64,000 nucleotides of DNA from Ignavibacteriota bacterium (GTDB taxonomy: Bacteria; Bacteroidota; Ignavibacteria; Ignavibacteriales; Melioribacteraceae), in NCBI GenBank assembly GCA_016713565.1, contig JADJOX010000007.1, forward strand, positions 672,501-736,500. Direction: 5' to 3'. How positions within the stretch are numbered: position 1 is the first letter of the stretch; each line of letters opens with the position of its first letter. Positions 33,035-42,636 of the stretch are shown here, piece by piece. Under the pieces are notes generated by a model. It saw nothing but the letters and a program-made list of their open reading frames with translations. It was not told the DNA's origin and did not search any database. The position numbers and the translations under genes are program-made.

Positions 33035-33643
33035 TTAAGAGTTTTTAATAAATATTGATAAAATAACATTGGCGGTTGATTGACACTTATCACTCGTTTT
33101 TTCTAAAATATCCAAAATTTCACGCTTCTTTATTAATTCAATTGCATCTTTTTCTTTTTCAAAAAGCTCTTTTATTGCCTGCTGATAAACAACATCCGCT
33201 TCTGATTCCAAAGCCTTTACGGCTTTCATTTCATTTATTCTTTTAACTTTAAGATCTTGAATAGCGACTCCAAGTTCTTTTATTTGACCTAATATTATTA
33301 AAGCGATTTTGTCCGCATAATCAATTTTTTTATCAATGTGAAATGTATCGACTCTTGCACTTGCACCGAGCAGCATATCGCTTATGTCATCCAATCTTTT
33401 AACCAAAGCAAAAATATCTTCCCTGTCAAAAGGCGTAATAAATGTTTTATTCAAGCGTTTTGTAATTTTGTATGAAATTTCATCACATCTAACTTCTAAA
33501 GGTTTCATTTTAAGTATGTGTGTTTGCTGATCTTCAAATTTAAATATCTTTTCTGTATGAACCGCCATTTCTTCAATCAAAGAAATCATGGATTTGAAAT
33601 CTTCAAAATATTTTTCTTCTTTTGGCAATAAGTTTTTAAACAT
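33035..33643 (-). CDS. DUF47/PhoU-like PiT accessory protein
   Basis: The 202-residue all-helical protein has the PhoU-like DUF47 pattern: DEISYKITKRLNKTFITPFDREDIFALVKRLDDISD-type helices with TPFDREDI and DDISDML, then EADVVYQQAIKELF and a late EKTSDKCQSTANVIL. DUF47 proteins are commonly paired with PiT transporters and are thought to control them. Here the PiT gene follows after 36 nt. It is cytoplasmic, with no signal peptide. Its start is 123 nt from the divergent frame of the outer-membrane protein gene. Confidence 0.92.
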   Translation of the reverse strand: MFKNLLPKEEKYFEDFKSMISLIEEMAVHTEKIFKFEDQQTHILKMKPLEVRCDEISYKITKRLNKTFITPFDREDIFALVKRLDDISDMLLGASARVDTFHIDKKIDYADKIALIILGQIKELGVAIQDLKVKRINEMKAVKALESEADVVYQQAIKELFEKEKDAIELIKKREILDILEKTSDKCQSTANVILSIFIKNS

Positions 33644-33853
33644 ATGTCCCCAAATACTATAATTTAATTACGTAATTTAATTTATAAATTTAATCAAACT
33701 TGCCGCATTCAACAACTAAAATATACATAGAAGTATTTTTATAATTATTGATCATGAATTGTTAAAATGGAATTAAATTCAAATTGCATTTGTTTTTCAC
33801 ACTATATTTTTCTCTTTTTCAATAAAAATATTTTTTTTAATATCGCAGTTGTT

Positions 33854-34552
33854 ATGAAAAATTTATTGAAATATTCCGTCTTTTTTATTTTGTTCAGTCG
33901 TTTTACATTTGCTCAATATGACAATAACCGATTTGCGTTAAGTTTCGGTTATAATTATACAACCTCGTCCAAGATTTTTCTTAATCCCGATGCAAAAGAT
34001 ATATTTGATCAAAATCAATTTTTCGACGTCGGCGATTTTCAAAATTATTCCGCGGAATTAAGATACAGATTAAGCGATATGCTTATACTCGGCTTATCTG
34101 TGGAATATTTAACTAACGCTGAATCGGGCAGAAATTTAACTTCACCGGTTTTTCTTATAAATGACGGTTTTGAAATATATCCTTTGGAAATTTCTCTATT
34201 TTATTTGCTTCCATTTTCCACTGAAAGTTTTAAGTTTTTCTTTGGAGGTGGTTTAGGAATTTATCTTGGCAATAGAACAAGAGATTTCGGCGATATAAAA
34301 TTTGTAAAGATTGACTCTCAAATCGGTTATGGAATTCAAGTAAGTACGGGAATGGATTATTTACTGTTTGATAATTTATCCGTCCGCGGTGAAATTCGTT
34401 TTAGAGATCCGGATTTTAAAGTCACAAATAAATACAGCAATAAAACCGTAAATTACGAAGGGAGAATTTATTCTGTTTCTCCTAAAAGTTTAGTTTCGAG
34501 AATAAATGTCGACGGTATAACTTTTCGAATCGGTGCTGCTTTTCATTTCTGA
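33854..34552 (+). CDS. Outer-membrane beta-barrel protein
   Basis: Read from the ATG at 33854, this is a 232-residue protein with a Sec signal (MKNLLKYSVFFILFSRFTFAQ) and a barrel made of alternating amphipathic strands such as RFALSFGYNYTTSS, YSAELRYRLSDMLILGLSVEY and FFFGGGLGIYLGN. It ends with FRIGAAFHF, a terminal phenylalanine typical of BamA substrates. The open frame extends 29 codons upstream, but the signal peptide supports the shorter form. It resembles the general OmpW/OmpA-barrel-like class; the exact family and function are unknown. aroK starts 66 nt downstream. Confidence 0.78.
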   Translation: MKNLLKYSVFFILFSRFTFAQYDNNRFALSFGYNYTTSSKIFLNPDAKDIFDQNQFFDVGDFQNYSAELRYRLSDMLILGLSVEYLTNAESGRNLTSPVFLINDGFEIYPLEISLFYLLPFSTESFKFFFGGGLGIYLGNRTRDFGDIKFVKIDSQIGYGIQVSTGMDYLLFDNLSVRGEIRFRDPDFKVTNKYSNKTVNYEGRIYSVSPKSLVSRINVDGITFRIGAAFHF

Positions 34553-34618
34553 AAGTAAATATTCACTTCGTGTCTTAAATTTCATTTAATTATATTTGCT
34601 TGCAAAATAAGTAAACAA

Positions 34619-35173
34619 ATGATTGAAAGAATTTATTTAACCGGATTTATGACCAGCGGGAAAAGTACTTTGGGAAAAATACTGTCCAATTGCATCGGCT
34701 GGAATTTTTTCGATCTTGATATTGAAATAAGCAATGATGAAAATAAAACCGTTACCGAAATTTTTGAAACAAATGGTGAAGCTTACTTTAGAGAAATAGA
34801 AAGCGAAAAACTCAGAAATTTATCGACAAATAAAAAAGTCGTAATTTCTTTAGGCGGCGGGACTTTGATTAATAACTCCAATGTAAAATTCATTAAAGAA
34901 AACGGACATTTGATTTATCTTAGGGTTTCTCCGGAAGTAATTTACACCAGAATTAAAAAGAAAACAGATAGACCTTTATTCAAAGAATATGTTCTGGCGG
35001 AAAATTCTAAAGAAGATTTTTTAATAAAAATTAATAATATGCTAAAAGAAAGAGAGCCTTATTATCTGCAAGCTGATTTAATATTCGACGTTGATAATTC
35101 TCCAATCGGACATACAGTTGATAATTTTGTAAAACTAATTAACAGAGTGATAATTGAAAAAAATAAAAATTGA
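34619..35173 (+). CDS. aroK: Shikimate kinase
   Basis: AroK phosphorylates shikimate in aromatic amino acid synthesis. The 184-residue P-loop kinase has GFMTSGKSTLGK (Walker A), FDLDIEIS with the substrate-binding aspartate, ETNGEAYFREIESEKL, ISLGGGT and the lid segment TDRPLF. Length is normal. The last 20 nt overlap the start of aroB, so the two shikimate-pathway enzymes are translationally coupled. Confidence 0.95.
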   Translation: MIERIYLTGFMTSGKSTLGKILSNCIGWNFFDLDIEISNDENKTVTEIFETNGEAYFREIESEKLRNLSTNKKVVISLGGGTLINNSNVKFIKENGHLIYLRVSPEVIYTRIKKKTDRPLFKEYVLAENSKEDFLIKINNMLKEREPYYLQADLIFDVDNSPIGHTVDNFVKLINRVIIEKNKN

Positions 35174-36242
35174 TATTCCAAATAATGCTTACAATGTTTA
35201 TTTGGGGAATAATATTTTCACGAACATTTTAGATTTACTGAAAAAAGAAAATTTATTAAATGATTTTTTATTGGTTATTGATAAAAATGTTGACGAATTA
35301 TATTCAAGTTTAATCGACGGAGTTTTCAATTCATTTGGGAAAAAAGTCAATAAAATTATAATCGAAGCAACTGAGAAAAAGAAAAACTTCGAATCCGTTA
35401 AGGCAATTCATTCAACATTAATTAAAAATAATTATGGCAGAGATTCTATAATAATAGCGATCGGCGGTGGAATAATTGGAGATGTTGCCGGTTTTGCCGC
35501 ATCGACATATATGCGCGGAATAAAATATGTTCAAATTCCAACAACGCTTTTAGCTTCCGTTGATAGTTCTGTCGGCGGTAAAACGGGAATAAATTTTGAA
35601 GATACAAAAAATATTATCGGCTCTTTTTACCAGCCTAAATTAGTTTTAATTGACACACAATTTTTCGGCACTTTACAACAAGATGAAATTCTTTGCGGTT
35701 TGGGTGAAATTGTAAAATACGCCTTTTTATTGGATAGTAATTTCTACTCATTTGTTAATAAAAATATTTCCAAAATACTTTCAAACGATTTTGAAACAAT
35801 AAACAAGGTAATTTATAACTCAGTTAAATTTAAAGGAAGCGTAGTTACCGCGGACGAAAAAGAAAGCGGGATTAGAAAAATTTTAAATTTAGGGCATACA
35901 TTCGCGCATGCGTTCGAAGTTCAGCAAAAGCACAAATTAAAACATGGCCAAGCCGTAATTGTAGGAATCACTTGCGCAATTTATCTTTCCCATAAACTAA
36001 ATTTTTTAACGCAAAAGAATTTTGAAAATTATTTAAGATTTTTAACGCAATTTTCCGACAAAATAAAATTATCAAAAATTGATAACGAATCAATTATGAA
36101 CATAATGCAGAAGGATAAAAAGAATCGAAACAATAAAATAAAATTCGTTTTAATTCAAAATGTCGGGAATATTTTAACAGATGTAAATGTTGATCCTAAT
36201 TTAATCAATCAATCTATAACAGAAGCCGTTTCGCATTTTTAA
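35154..36242 (+). CDS. aroB: 3-dehydroquinate synthase
   Basis: AroB closes DAHP to 3-dehydroquinate with NAD and a divalent metal. The 362-residue protein has IAIGGGIIGDVAGFAAS, YVQIPTTLLASVDSSVGGKT, GLGEIVKYAF with a metal-ligand glutamate, LNLGHTFAHAFE and KHGQAVIVG with metal-ligand histidines. The start is a TTG inside the end of aroK (20-nt overlap); MKKIKIDIP is the usual type of N-terminus. It is followed after 3 nt by a glycosidase gene, so these three probably share a transcript. Confidence 0.96.
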   Translation: MKKIKIDIPNNAYNVYLGNNIFTNILDLLKKENLLNDFLLVIDKNVDELYSSLIDGVFNSFGKKVNKIIIEATEKKKNFESVKAIHSTLIKNNYGRDSIIIAIGGGIIGDVAGFAASTYMRGIKYVQIPTTLLASVDSSVGGKTGINFEDTKNIIGSFYQPKLVLIDTQFFGTLQQDEILCGLGEIVKYAFLLDSNFYSFVNKNISKILSNDFETINKVIYNSVKFKGSVVTADEKESGIRKILNLGHTFAHAFEVQQKHKLKHGQAVIVGITCAIYLSHKLNFLTQKNFENYLRFLTQFSDKIKLSKIDNESIMNIMQKDKKNRNNKIKFVLIQNVGNILTDVNVDPNLINQSITEAVSHF

Positions 36243-36245
36243 ATT

Positions 36246-37934
36246 ATGAATAAATTTAAATTACTTTTAGTTCTTAACATATTTATTTATGTAAATATAA
36301 TTTCGCAAATACCAAGAGAAACAAGAGCCGTTTGGATCACTACTAATTTGAAATTGGATTGGCCTCCAAATACTACTGATGAAGATTTTCAAAAGAAAAC
36401 TCTACGTGATAAGTTTAAAACTCTGAAAGAAAAAAATTTCAACACCGTTTACTTTCAAGTTAGAAGCAACGGCACGGTAATGTTTAAATCTGACACGGAA
36501 CCTTTTTCACCATATTTTACCGGCATTGTTGACAAAGCTCCGTCTTACGATCCGCTTCAATACGCAATTGATTTAGGAAAAGAATTTAATCTAGAAGTTC
36601 ATGCTTGGATAAATATGGTAAGATGTTTTACCGGCAATGATGAAAAAATTGCGAAAAATCCAAAACACTTAAGAAGCTCTCATCCAAATTGGGTTCAGAA
36701 ATATACGGAAAACGGCAACACAACTTATTGGTTAAATCCCGGAATTGAGGAAGCACAAAACTATCTTGTTGATCTTATGGTTGAACTTAGTTCCAAATAT
36801 GATGTCGATGGAATTCATCTTGATTTTTTCAGATATCCGGGAACAGATTTCAATGATGATAAAGTTTTCAAATCAAGCAAGACCAATTTAGCTAAAGATG
36901 ATTGGCGAAGAAATAATTTGACAAATATTTTAAGAAAATTTAAGGATAAAGCAAAGCCGTTGAATCCATCTCTTAAAATTGGCGCGACACCGATTGGAAT
37001 AAGAAAAAATTTAAAAGGCGCAACCGGCTGGGAAGGATTTTCAAGCGTTTATCAAGATACCGAAACTTGGCTGAAAGAAGAACTTGTTGACTACTTGGTT
37101 CCACAAATATATTGGGGTTTTGATAAGAATCCAAAATTTGATATACTTGCTAAAGATTGGGTTGATAAATCATATAATAGAAATATTATACTTGGATTAG
37201 CTGCATATAAAGAAAATGTTTATCCTCAATTAAATAAAATGATTGAATACGGCAGACAAATCGGCGCAGCCGGAGTTTCTTTTTTTAGATTTGACCACAT
37301 TGATACTAAAGATAAATTTTATACCGATATCGCGTTTCCCGCAAATATGCCTTGGAAAGTATTGAACAACAATGAACCTTCAGAAAATTTAATTTGTGAT
37401 TTTGAAGAAATTTCGCCTAATGAAGTAATATTAAGCTGGGATAACAATCATGCGTTAAAAGTTCCAAACCAAATTAGATTTTATGTTCTTTATGACAATA
37501 CAGATAAAAAGTCAATTGCCAGAATTATCTCGCTGGATAAAAGGCAGGCTAAACTGAAATTTTCCAATCCCAATAAACTTGCCTATAATTACAACATTGG
37601 AAAAATAGACAGACTTTGGAACGAAGTAAATTTTTCAAATCCGGTATTGGTTAAAGTTCCGGTTCTCCAGAAGTTGAAAGATGATTCGCAGACAAACATT
37701 CATCCAATAATTATTAAGCAAAATGATGATGAATTTTTATTGTCAGTACATTCTTATGAAAATCAAAAAGCTAAAGTTGGAATTTTGACAAAAGAAAATA
37801 CTTATAAAGAATTGGAATTTGATTTTAGTATCGGACAAAATATTATAAAATTAGATGAAAATTTAAAACTTATTCAATCGATGAAAATAAATTTCTCAAA
37901 TGATAATAGGGAAGAAGTAATAAACCTAATTTAA
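36246..37934 (+). CDS. Secreted GHL10 (family-10-like) glycosyl hydrolase
   Basis: The 562-residue protein has a Sec signal (about 1-21) and then RETRAVWITT, the standard opening of the GHL10 (formerly DUF187/YngK) family. A TIM-barrel region with NTVYFQVRSNGTVMF, LEVHAWINM, VDGIHLDFFRYPG and YLVPQIYWGF extends to about residue 380. The last 180 residues are Fn3/Ig-like beta domains. Such enzymes are thought to cleave cell-wall or other glycans, and some act on denuded peptidoglycan; the substrate is not known here. It follows aroB by 3 nt and overlaps the convergent uvrA stop by 4 nt. Confidence 0.85.
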   Translation: MNKFKLLLVLNIFIYVNIISQIPRETRAVWITTNLKLDWPPNTTDEDFQKKTLRDKFKTLKEKNFNTVYFQVRSNGTVMFKSDTEPFSPYFTGIVDKAPSYDPLQYAIDLGKEFNLEVHAWINMVRCFTGNDEKIAKNPKHLRSSHPNWVQKYTENGNTTYWLNPGIEEAQNYLVDLMVELSSKYDVDGIHLDFFRYPGTDFNDDKVFKSSKTNLAKDDWRRNNLTNILRKFKDKAKPLNPSLKIGATPIGIRKNLKGATGWEGFSSVYQDTETWLKEELVDYLVPQIYWGFDKNPKFDILAKDWVDKSYNRNIILGLAAYKENVYPQLNKMIEYGRQIGAAGVSFFRFDHIDTKDKFYTDIAFPANMPWKVLNNNEPSENLICDFEEISPNEVILSWDNNHALKVPNQIRFYVLYDNTDKKSIARIISLDKRQAKLKFSNPNKLAYNYNIGKIDRLWNEVNFSNPVLVKVPVLQKLKDDSQTNIHPIIIKQNDDEFLLSVHSYENQKAKVGILTKENTYKELEFDFSIGQNIIKLDENLKLIQSMKINFSNDNREEVINLI

Positions 37935-40711
37935 TTGAGATAAGGCTTTAAATACTTTCCTGTAATTGAATTTTCGTTTTTCGCTATTTCTTCTGGTGTT
38001 CCAACGGCAACAACTTCTCCGCCGTTTTCACCCGCATCCGGACCCAAATCAATAATATAGTCAGCGCATTTAATTACATCTAAATTATGTTCAATAATTA
38101 TTACCGAATTTTTATTTTCCACGAGAACATTGAAACATTTTAAAAGTTTGTTAATATCGTCAAAGTGCAATCCGGTAGTAGGTTCATCAAAAATAAACAA
38201 AGTATGATTATTCTTTTGCTGAGAGATTAAATGCTTTGCAAGTTTTATTCTTTGCGCTTCGCCGCCCGATAAAGTATTGGACGGTTGTCCAAGATGAATA
38301 TATCCCAATCCAACATCTTGTAAAATTTTTAAGTAAGTTAAAATCCTTTCATTACCGTTAAAAAATTCAACGGCTTCATCCACGGTAAAATTTAAAACAT
38401 CAACAATATTTTTACCCTTATAAGTAATTTCTCTTACTTCCTTTTTAAATCGCGTTCCCTTACAATCGTCGCACTCAAGGTAAAGATCGGCAAGAAACTG
38501 CATTTCAATTTTAACAAAACCGTCGCCTTTGCAAGTATCACACCTGCCGCCATCAACATTAAATGAAAAGTAACCAGGTTTGTATCCTCTTAATCTTGCC
38601 TGCGGAGTCGCGGCAAATATATCTCTAATAATTTCAAAGCCTTTTACATAACTGATTGGATTTGACCTTGGTGATTTTCCGATTGGTGACTGATCAACAA
38701 TTTCAATTTCTTCTATTGAATTTATTCCATCCAAAGATTTATACTTTCCTATCTTATCAGGATTTTTACCGAGCAATTTTGCAATGCCGCCGTATATTAT
38801 ATCATGTACCAAAGTAGATTTTCCTGAGCCGCTAACGCCCGTTATAGCAACAAATTTTTGTAACGGTATCTCCGCATCCAAATTTTTTAGATTATTTTCA
38901 GAAGCGCCTGTAATTTTTATTTTCAGTGTTTCCTGCAAATTTCTTTGTTCCGGAAGAGGAATTTTTTTCTTGCCTGATAAATACAATCCCGTAATTGAAT
39001 TTTCATCATCAATAATTTCATCATAAGTTCCAAATGCTACAACTTCACCGCCATTTTTTCCGGCTTTAGGTCCAATGTCAAAAATATAATCCGCTTCTTT
39101 CATCATTTCTTCATCGTGCTCAACAACCAAAACAGAATTGCCAATATCACGAAGCGATTTCAAAATATTTATCAATTTCCCGTTATCTCGCGGGTGAAGT
39201 CCAATGCTCGGCTCATCCAAAACGTATAATGTTCCAATCAATGCTGAGCCAAGAGATGTCGCGAGATTTATTCTTTGTGTTTCACCGCCGGAAAGAGTGC
39301 TGCTAAGCCGGTCCAATGTCAAATAGCTTAATCCAACATCATTTAAGAATTTTAATCTTTTTTGAATTTCTTTTAACACACTTCCCGCAACGTCATTTTC
39401 ATATTTTGTCAATTCAATTTCTTCAAAAAAATCATAAAGTTTATTGATAGGCATTTTTACAATATCAAGCATCGACTTGAATTTTATCTTTACTTGTAAC
39501 GCTTCTTTTCTTAATCTTGAGCCTTTGCATTCATAACAAGTCGTATATCCGCGGTATTTGCTCAATAAAATTCTAATGTGCATTTGATATGATTTTTGTT
39601 CAAGCTTTTTAAAGAATGGATCGATACCGATAAATTTATCGAAGCCGTTAAAAATTTTGCTCAGTTGAATTTCAGTTAATTGTCTGAAAGGAATATTTAG
39701 AGGAATTTTATTTTCTTTTGAAACTCTTATTAAATCCCGTAAATATTTGCTGAATTTTGCCGTACGCCATGGAGCAATCGCGCCTTCAAGGATTGTTAAA
39801 TCCGGATTCGGAATAATTTTATCATAATCGTAACCAATTGTTTTTCCAAAACCCTGGCATACCGGACAAGCTCCGTAAGGATTATTAAATGAAAAAAATC
39901 TTGGTTCTGGTTCTGTATATTTTATTCCGCAGCATTCATATTGATTATTAAAATTCTTTAATTCATTGGTGTCTGCATTAATAATTGTTAATTTGCCTTC
40001 ACCTTCTTTTAAAGTTATTTCAATTGATGAAGCAAGAAGTTCCCGCACTCTTCCCTTTTTAATTTTAAATCTTTCTATTACAACATAAATATTTTCTTTA
40101 GATTTAGGCGGTGTTTCGGCGGTATTCAAATCAATTAGTTTATTCTTATAATAAATTCTATAAAAACCTTTTTTTACCAAATGATTTAATTCTTCGGCAA
40201 CGTTTCTTCCTTCGTGCTTGTGCATCGGAAATGTTAGATAGAATTTTGTTTCTTCATCATTTTGCTCAAGCCAATCCGAAATTGAAGCAACGCTGTCTTT
40301 TTTAACGATGTTTCCGCATTCAAAACAATATGTAATTCCAATTCGCGCAAAAATCAATCTTAAATAATCATAAATTTCCGTTGAAGTTCCGACAGTTGAT
40401 CTTGGATTTCTTGCTCCTGTCTTTTGTTCAATAGCAACAGCCGGAGAAATCCCATAAATAAAATCCAAATCCGGTTTATTCATTCTTTCGAGAAATTGTC
40501 TGGCATAAGATGATAGGCTTTCAACAAATCTTCTTTGACCTTCGGCATAGATAGTATCAAAAACCAGAGATGATTTTCCGCTTCCGCTTACACCGGTAAA
40601 AACAACAAGCTGATTTTTGTTAATCTCTAGATTTATGTTCTTAAGGTTATGCTCGCGAGCGCCTTTGAGAATAATTTTATTTTTAATATTTGAGTAGTCT
40701 AAATTTTCCAT
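37931..40711 (-). CDS. uvrA: Excinuclease ABC subunit A
   Basis: UvrA finds bulky DNA damage and loads UvrB. The 926-residue protein has two ABC ATPase modules: Walker A GVSGSGKSSLVFDTIYAEG near residue 40 and GVSGSGKSTLVHDIIYGG in the second half, with signatures LSGGETQRINLA and LSGGEAQRIKLA. Zinc-module cysteines lie in CFECGN, CPVCQGFG, CYECKGSR and CDTCKGDG...CDDCKGTR. Length matches UvrA1, without the insertions of UvrA2 forms. It seems monocistronic. No SOS (LexA) box can be supported in the 120 nt upstream. Confidence 0.98.
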   Translation of the reverse strand: MENLDYSNIKNKIILKGAREHNLKNINLEINKNQLVVFTGVSGSGKSSLVFDTIYAEGQRRFVESLSSYARQFLERMNKPDLDFIYGISPAVAIEQKTGARNPRSTVGTSTEIYDYLRLIFARIGITYCFECGNIVKKDSVASISDWLEQNDEETKFYLTFPMHKHEGRNVAEELNHLVKKGFYRIYYKNKLIDLNTAETPPKSKENIYVVIERFKIKKGRVRELLASSIEITLKEGEGKLTIINADTNELKNFNNQYECCGIKYTEPEPRFFSFNNPYGACPVCQGFGKTIGYDYDKIIPNPDLTILEGAIAPWRTAKFSKYLRDLIRVSKENKIPLNIPFRQLTEIQLSKIFNGFDKFIGIDPFFKKLEQKSYQMHIRILLSKYRGYTTCYECKGSRLRKEALQVKIKFKSMLDIVKMPINKLYDFFEEIELTKYENDVAGSVLKEIQKRLKFLNDVGLSYLTLDRLSSTLSGGETQRINLATSLGSALIGTLYVLDEPSIGLHPRDNGKLINILKSLRDIGNSVLVVEHDEEMMKEADYIFDIGPKAGKNGGEVVAFGTYDEIIDDENSITGLYLSGKKKIPLPEQRNLQETLKIKITGASENNLKNLDAEIPLQKFVAITGVSGSGKSTLVHDIIYGGIAKLLGKNPDKIGKYKSLDGINSIEEIEIVDQSPIGKSPRSNPISYVKGFEIIRDIFAATPQARLRGYKPGYFSFNVDGGRCDTCKGDGFVKIEMQFLADLYLECDDCKGTRFKKEVREITYKGKNIVDVLNFTVDEAVEFFNGNERILTYLKILQDVGLGYIHLGQPSNTLSGGEAQRIKLAKHLISQQKNNHTLFIFDEPTTGLHFDDINKLLKCFNVLVENKNSVIIIEHNLDVIKCADYIIDLGPDAGENGGEVVAVGTPEEIAKNENSITGKYLKPYLN

Positions 40712-40816
40712 TTTATAAGGATTGGTATAATGTAATTTGATAAAATAGCAATTTTTGAAGTGAATTTTAAAATATTATGACAAAGAAAATTTCTGTAAAA
40801 TTCTAAAAATAAATTC

Positions 40817-40833
40817 AGTATTTGGCAAATACT
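40817..40833 (-). terminator. 17-nt palindrome just after mlaD
   Basis: agtatttggcaaatact is a perfect palindrome around one central base and begins immediately after the mlaD stop codon. Read on the mlaD strand it forms a 6-bp stem with a 5-nt loop and is followed by T-rich sequence, so it may terminate the long operon that ends with mlaD. It could instead be a protein-binding site. Confidence 0.45.
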
Positions 40834-41874
40834 TCATTCCTTTTTAGTTGATATTTTTTCTTCCAGTTCACGTAATTCTTTAATTTTAATATCCAAATTC
40901 TTACTTTGGTCATCAATTAATTTAATTTGATTATCAAGTTTCGATTCAAATTCTGATCTGTTCCAATATCCCCGCTGTTCAAAATAATTTTTAAATAACC
41001 AGTTATGCTTCAATGCTTCCATGTTTTCGGAAAAAGCATCCGCACCGACTTTAGCATTTTGAGTAGTTTGGGTTAAATTAGAAATAATCGTTTTAATCGA
41101 ATCATAAACACTTTCATCCGCAATTAATGCTCCAAGTGCGCCTTCACCATTTTCAATTTTGCTTATAAGATTTCTTAAATCAATTGCCGCGCTGTCTACA
41201 TTTCCGACAATGTCTTCAACACTGGTTCCAAGTCCAATAATAAATCCTGACATTCGGTCTAATCTTTCCACCATTGTCTTTAATGCAACATCGGCAGATT
41301 TTACGATTGTTACAGTTTCGGTATAAAGCTGTTTATCATTTACAAGCTGACCAATTGTTCCTTCTCCGGAATTTACCTTGCTTAAAACACCTGATAGATC
41401 TTTTGTAAGATCTTTCATGTAACCCATTATATTTTGAGTTTCTGAAATTATTTGCGACATATTAACCGGTGCTTTTGATAGTATCACTCCTCCGTCGTCT
41501 ATAGTTGCATTTTCTTTAGAACCCGGAGTAATTATAACAATTTTGCTTCCGATTATTCCTTCTGTTTCAATTCCAGCTTCGCTGTCCAATCTGATAAATT
41601 CTTTAATATCTTTACTGATTCTCATCGTAACTTCAACTTTATATTGGTTGACTTCCATAAGTCTTATATCACTTACGCTTCCTACATTCAATCCGTTTAA
41701 TCTTACAGCAGCGCCGGTTCGCAATCCTTCAACATTATCAAAATATGTTTTAATGTAAATGCTGTTTGTAAATAATGATTCTTTGCTTCCAACAAGGAAA
41801 ATTGCAATAACTAAAAGAACTGTCCCAATAAAAATGAAAAGTCCGAGTTTTGCGCCTTCCAATTGTTTTAACAT
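40834..41874 (-). CDS. mlaD: MlaD-family (MCE) lipid transport protein
   Basis: The 346-residue protein has an N-terminal membrane helix (about 10-30), then one MCE domain (about 40-120) with IYIKTYFDNVEGLRTGAAV, LNGLNVGSVSDI and the EGIIGSKIVIITPG strand. A long helical region follows, with repeats of the KVNSGEGTIGQLVND and KIENGEGALGALIADE type, and a C-terminal coiled coil. It should form the periplasmic ring of an MlaFED-type lipid transporter. Bacteroidota-like MlaD proteins have this long tail, unlike the 183-residue E. coli protein. It follows mlaF by 12 nt and is the last gene of the run. Confidence 0.92.
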   Translation of the reverse strand: MLKQLEGAKLGLFIFIGTVLLVIAIFLVGSKESLFTNSIYIKTYFDNVEGLRTGAAVRLNGLNVGSVSDIRLMEVNQYKVEVTMRISKDIKEFIRLDSEAGIETEGIIGSKIVIITPGSKENATIDDGGVILSKAPVNMSQIISETQNIMGYMKDLTKDLSGVLSKVNSGEGTIGQLVNDKQLYTETVTIVKSADVALKTMVERLDRMSGFIIGLGTSVEDIVGNVDSAAIDLRNLISKIENGEGALGALIADESVYDSIKTIISNLTQTTQNAKVGADAFSENMEALKHNWLFKNYFEQRGYWNRSEFESKLDNQIKLIDDQSKNLDIKIKELRELEEKISTKKE

Positions 41875-41886
41875 TTAATCCTCTCT

Positions 41887-42636
41887 TTACTCTACAATGT
41901 TTGTACTAAAAAAATTCACTAAAAATTTATCATTTGAATTAGCCAATTCAGTAAACGTACCATGATAAGCAATCTTTCCATCTTTAAGGAAAATATTTCT
42001 GTCAGAAATAATATTCGCGCAATTTAAATCATGCGTAACAATAATGGAAGTCATTTTTAATTGTTTTTGAAGCTGCAAAATCAGTTCACTGATCTCTTTA
42101 GATGAAATAGGATCCAAGCCGGTGGTCGGCTCATCATAAAACATTATTTCCGGATCGGTAATAATTGACCTTGCCAAGCCAATTCTTTTTTTCATACCTC
42201 CGGAAAGTTCAGACGGCATTTTGTCTATTGCGTCAGCTAAAGAAACCATATTCAAAGTTCTTACTATTTTTTTTTCCGCGTCTTCATCAGAAATTTCAAC
42301 ATTTCTTTGAAGAGAAAACTTTAAATTTTCTCTTACTGTCATTGAATCATATAATGCGGCACCTTGAAAAAGAAAACTTGTATGCCTTCTAACCTTGTTC
42401 AATTCTTTTGTAGAAAGACTTGTTACTTCTTTATCTTTAATAAAAATTTTTCCGCTGTCCGGTTTTAATAAACCGATTATGCATTTTAGTAAAACACTTT
42501 TTCCAGTTCCGCTTCTTCCAAAAACAACAAGGTTTTCACCTTTTTCAACGTCAAGCGAAATATTATCAAGAACAACTTTATCGCCAAATCTTTTACTTAG
42601 ATTTTGAATACGAATTATATTATTTACATCGGCCAT
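41887..42636 (-). CDS. mlaF: MlaF-type ABC transporter ATP-binding protein
   Basis: The 249-residue ATPase has Walker A GRSGTGKSVLLKCIIGLL, a Q-loop FLFQGAALYDSMTVREN, signature LSGGMKKRIGLARSI, Walker B IMFYDEPTTGLDP and the switch histidine in IIVTHDLN. The GAALYDSMTV loop and the signature are characteristic of MlaF. It drives lipid exchange between the two membranes with MlaE and MlaD. Its ATG lies inside the end of mlaE (13-nt overlap). MlaB and MlaC are not seen in this window. Confidence 0.94.
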   Translation of the reverse strand: MADVNNIIRIQNLSKRFGDKVVLDNISLDVEKGENLVVFGRSGTGKSVLLKCIIGLLKPDSGKIFIKDKEVTSLSTKELNKVRRHTSFLFQGAALYDSMTVRENLKFSLQRNVEISDEDAEKKIVRTLNMVSLADAIDKMPSELSGGMKKRIGLARSIITDPEIMFYDEPTTGLDPISSKEISELILQLQKQLKMTSIIVTHDLNCANIISDRNIFLKDGKIAYHGTFTELANSNDKFLVNFFSTNIVE

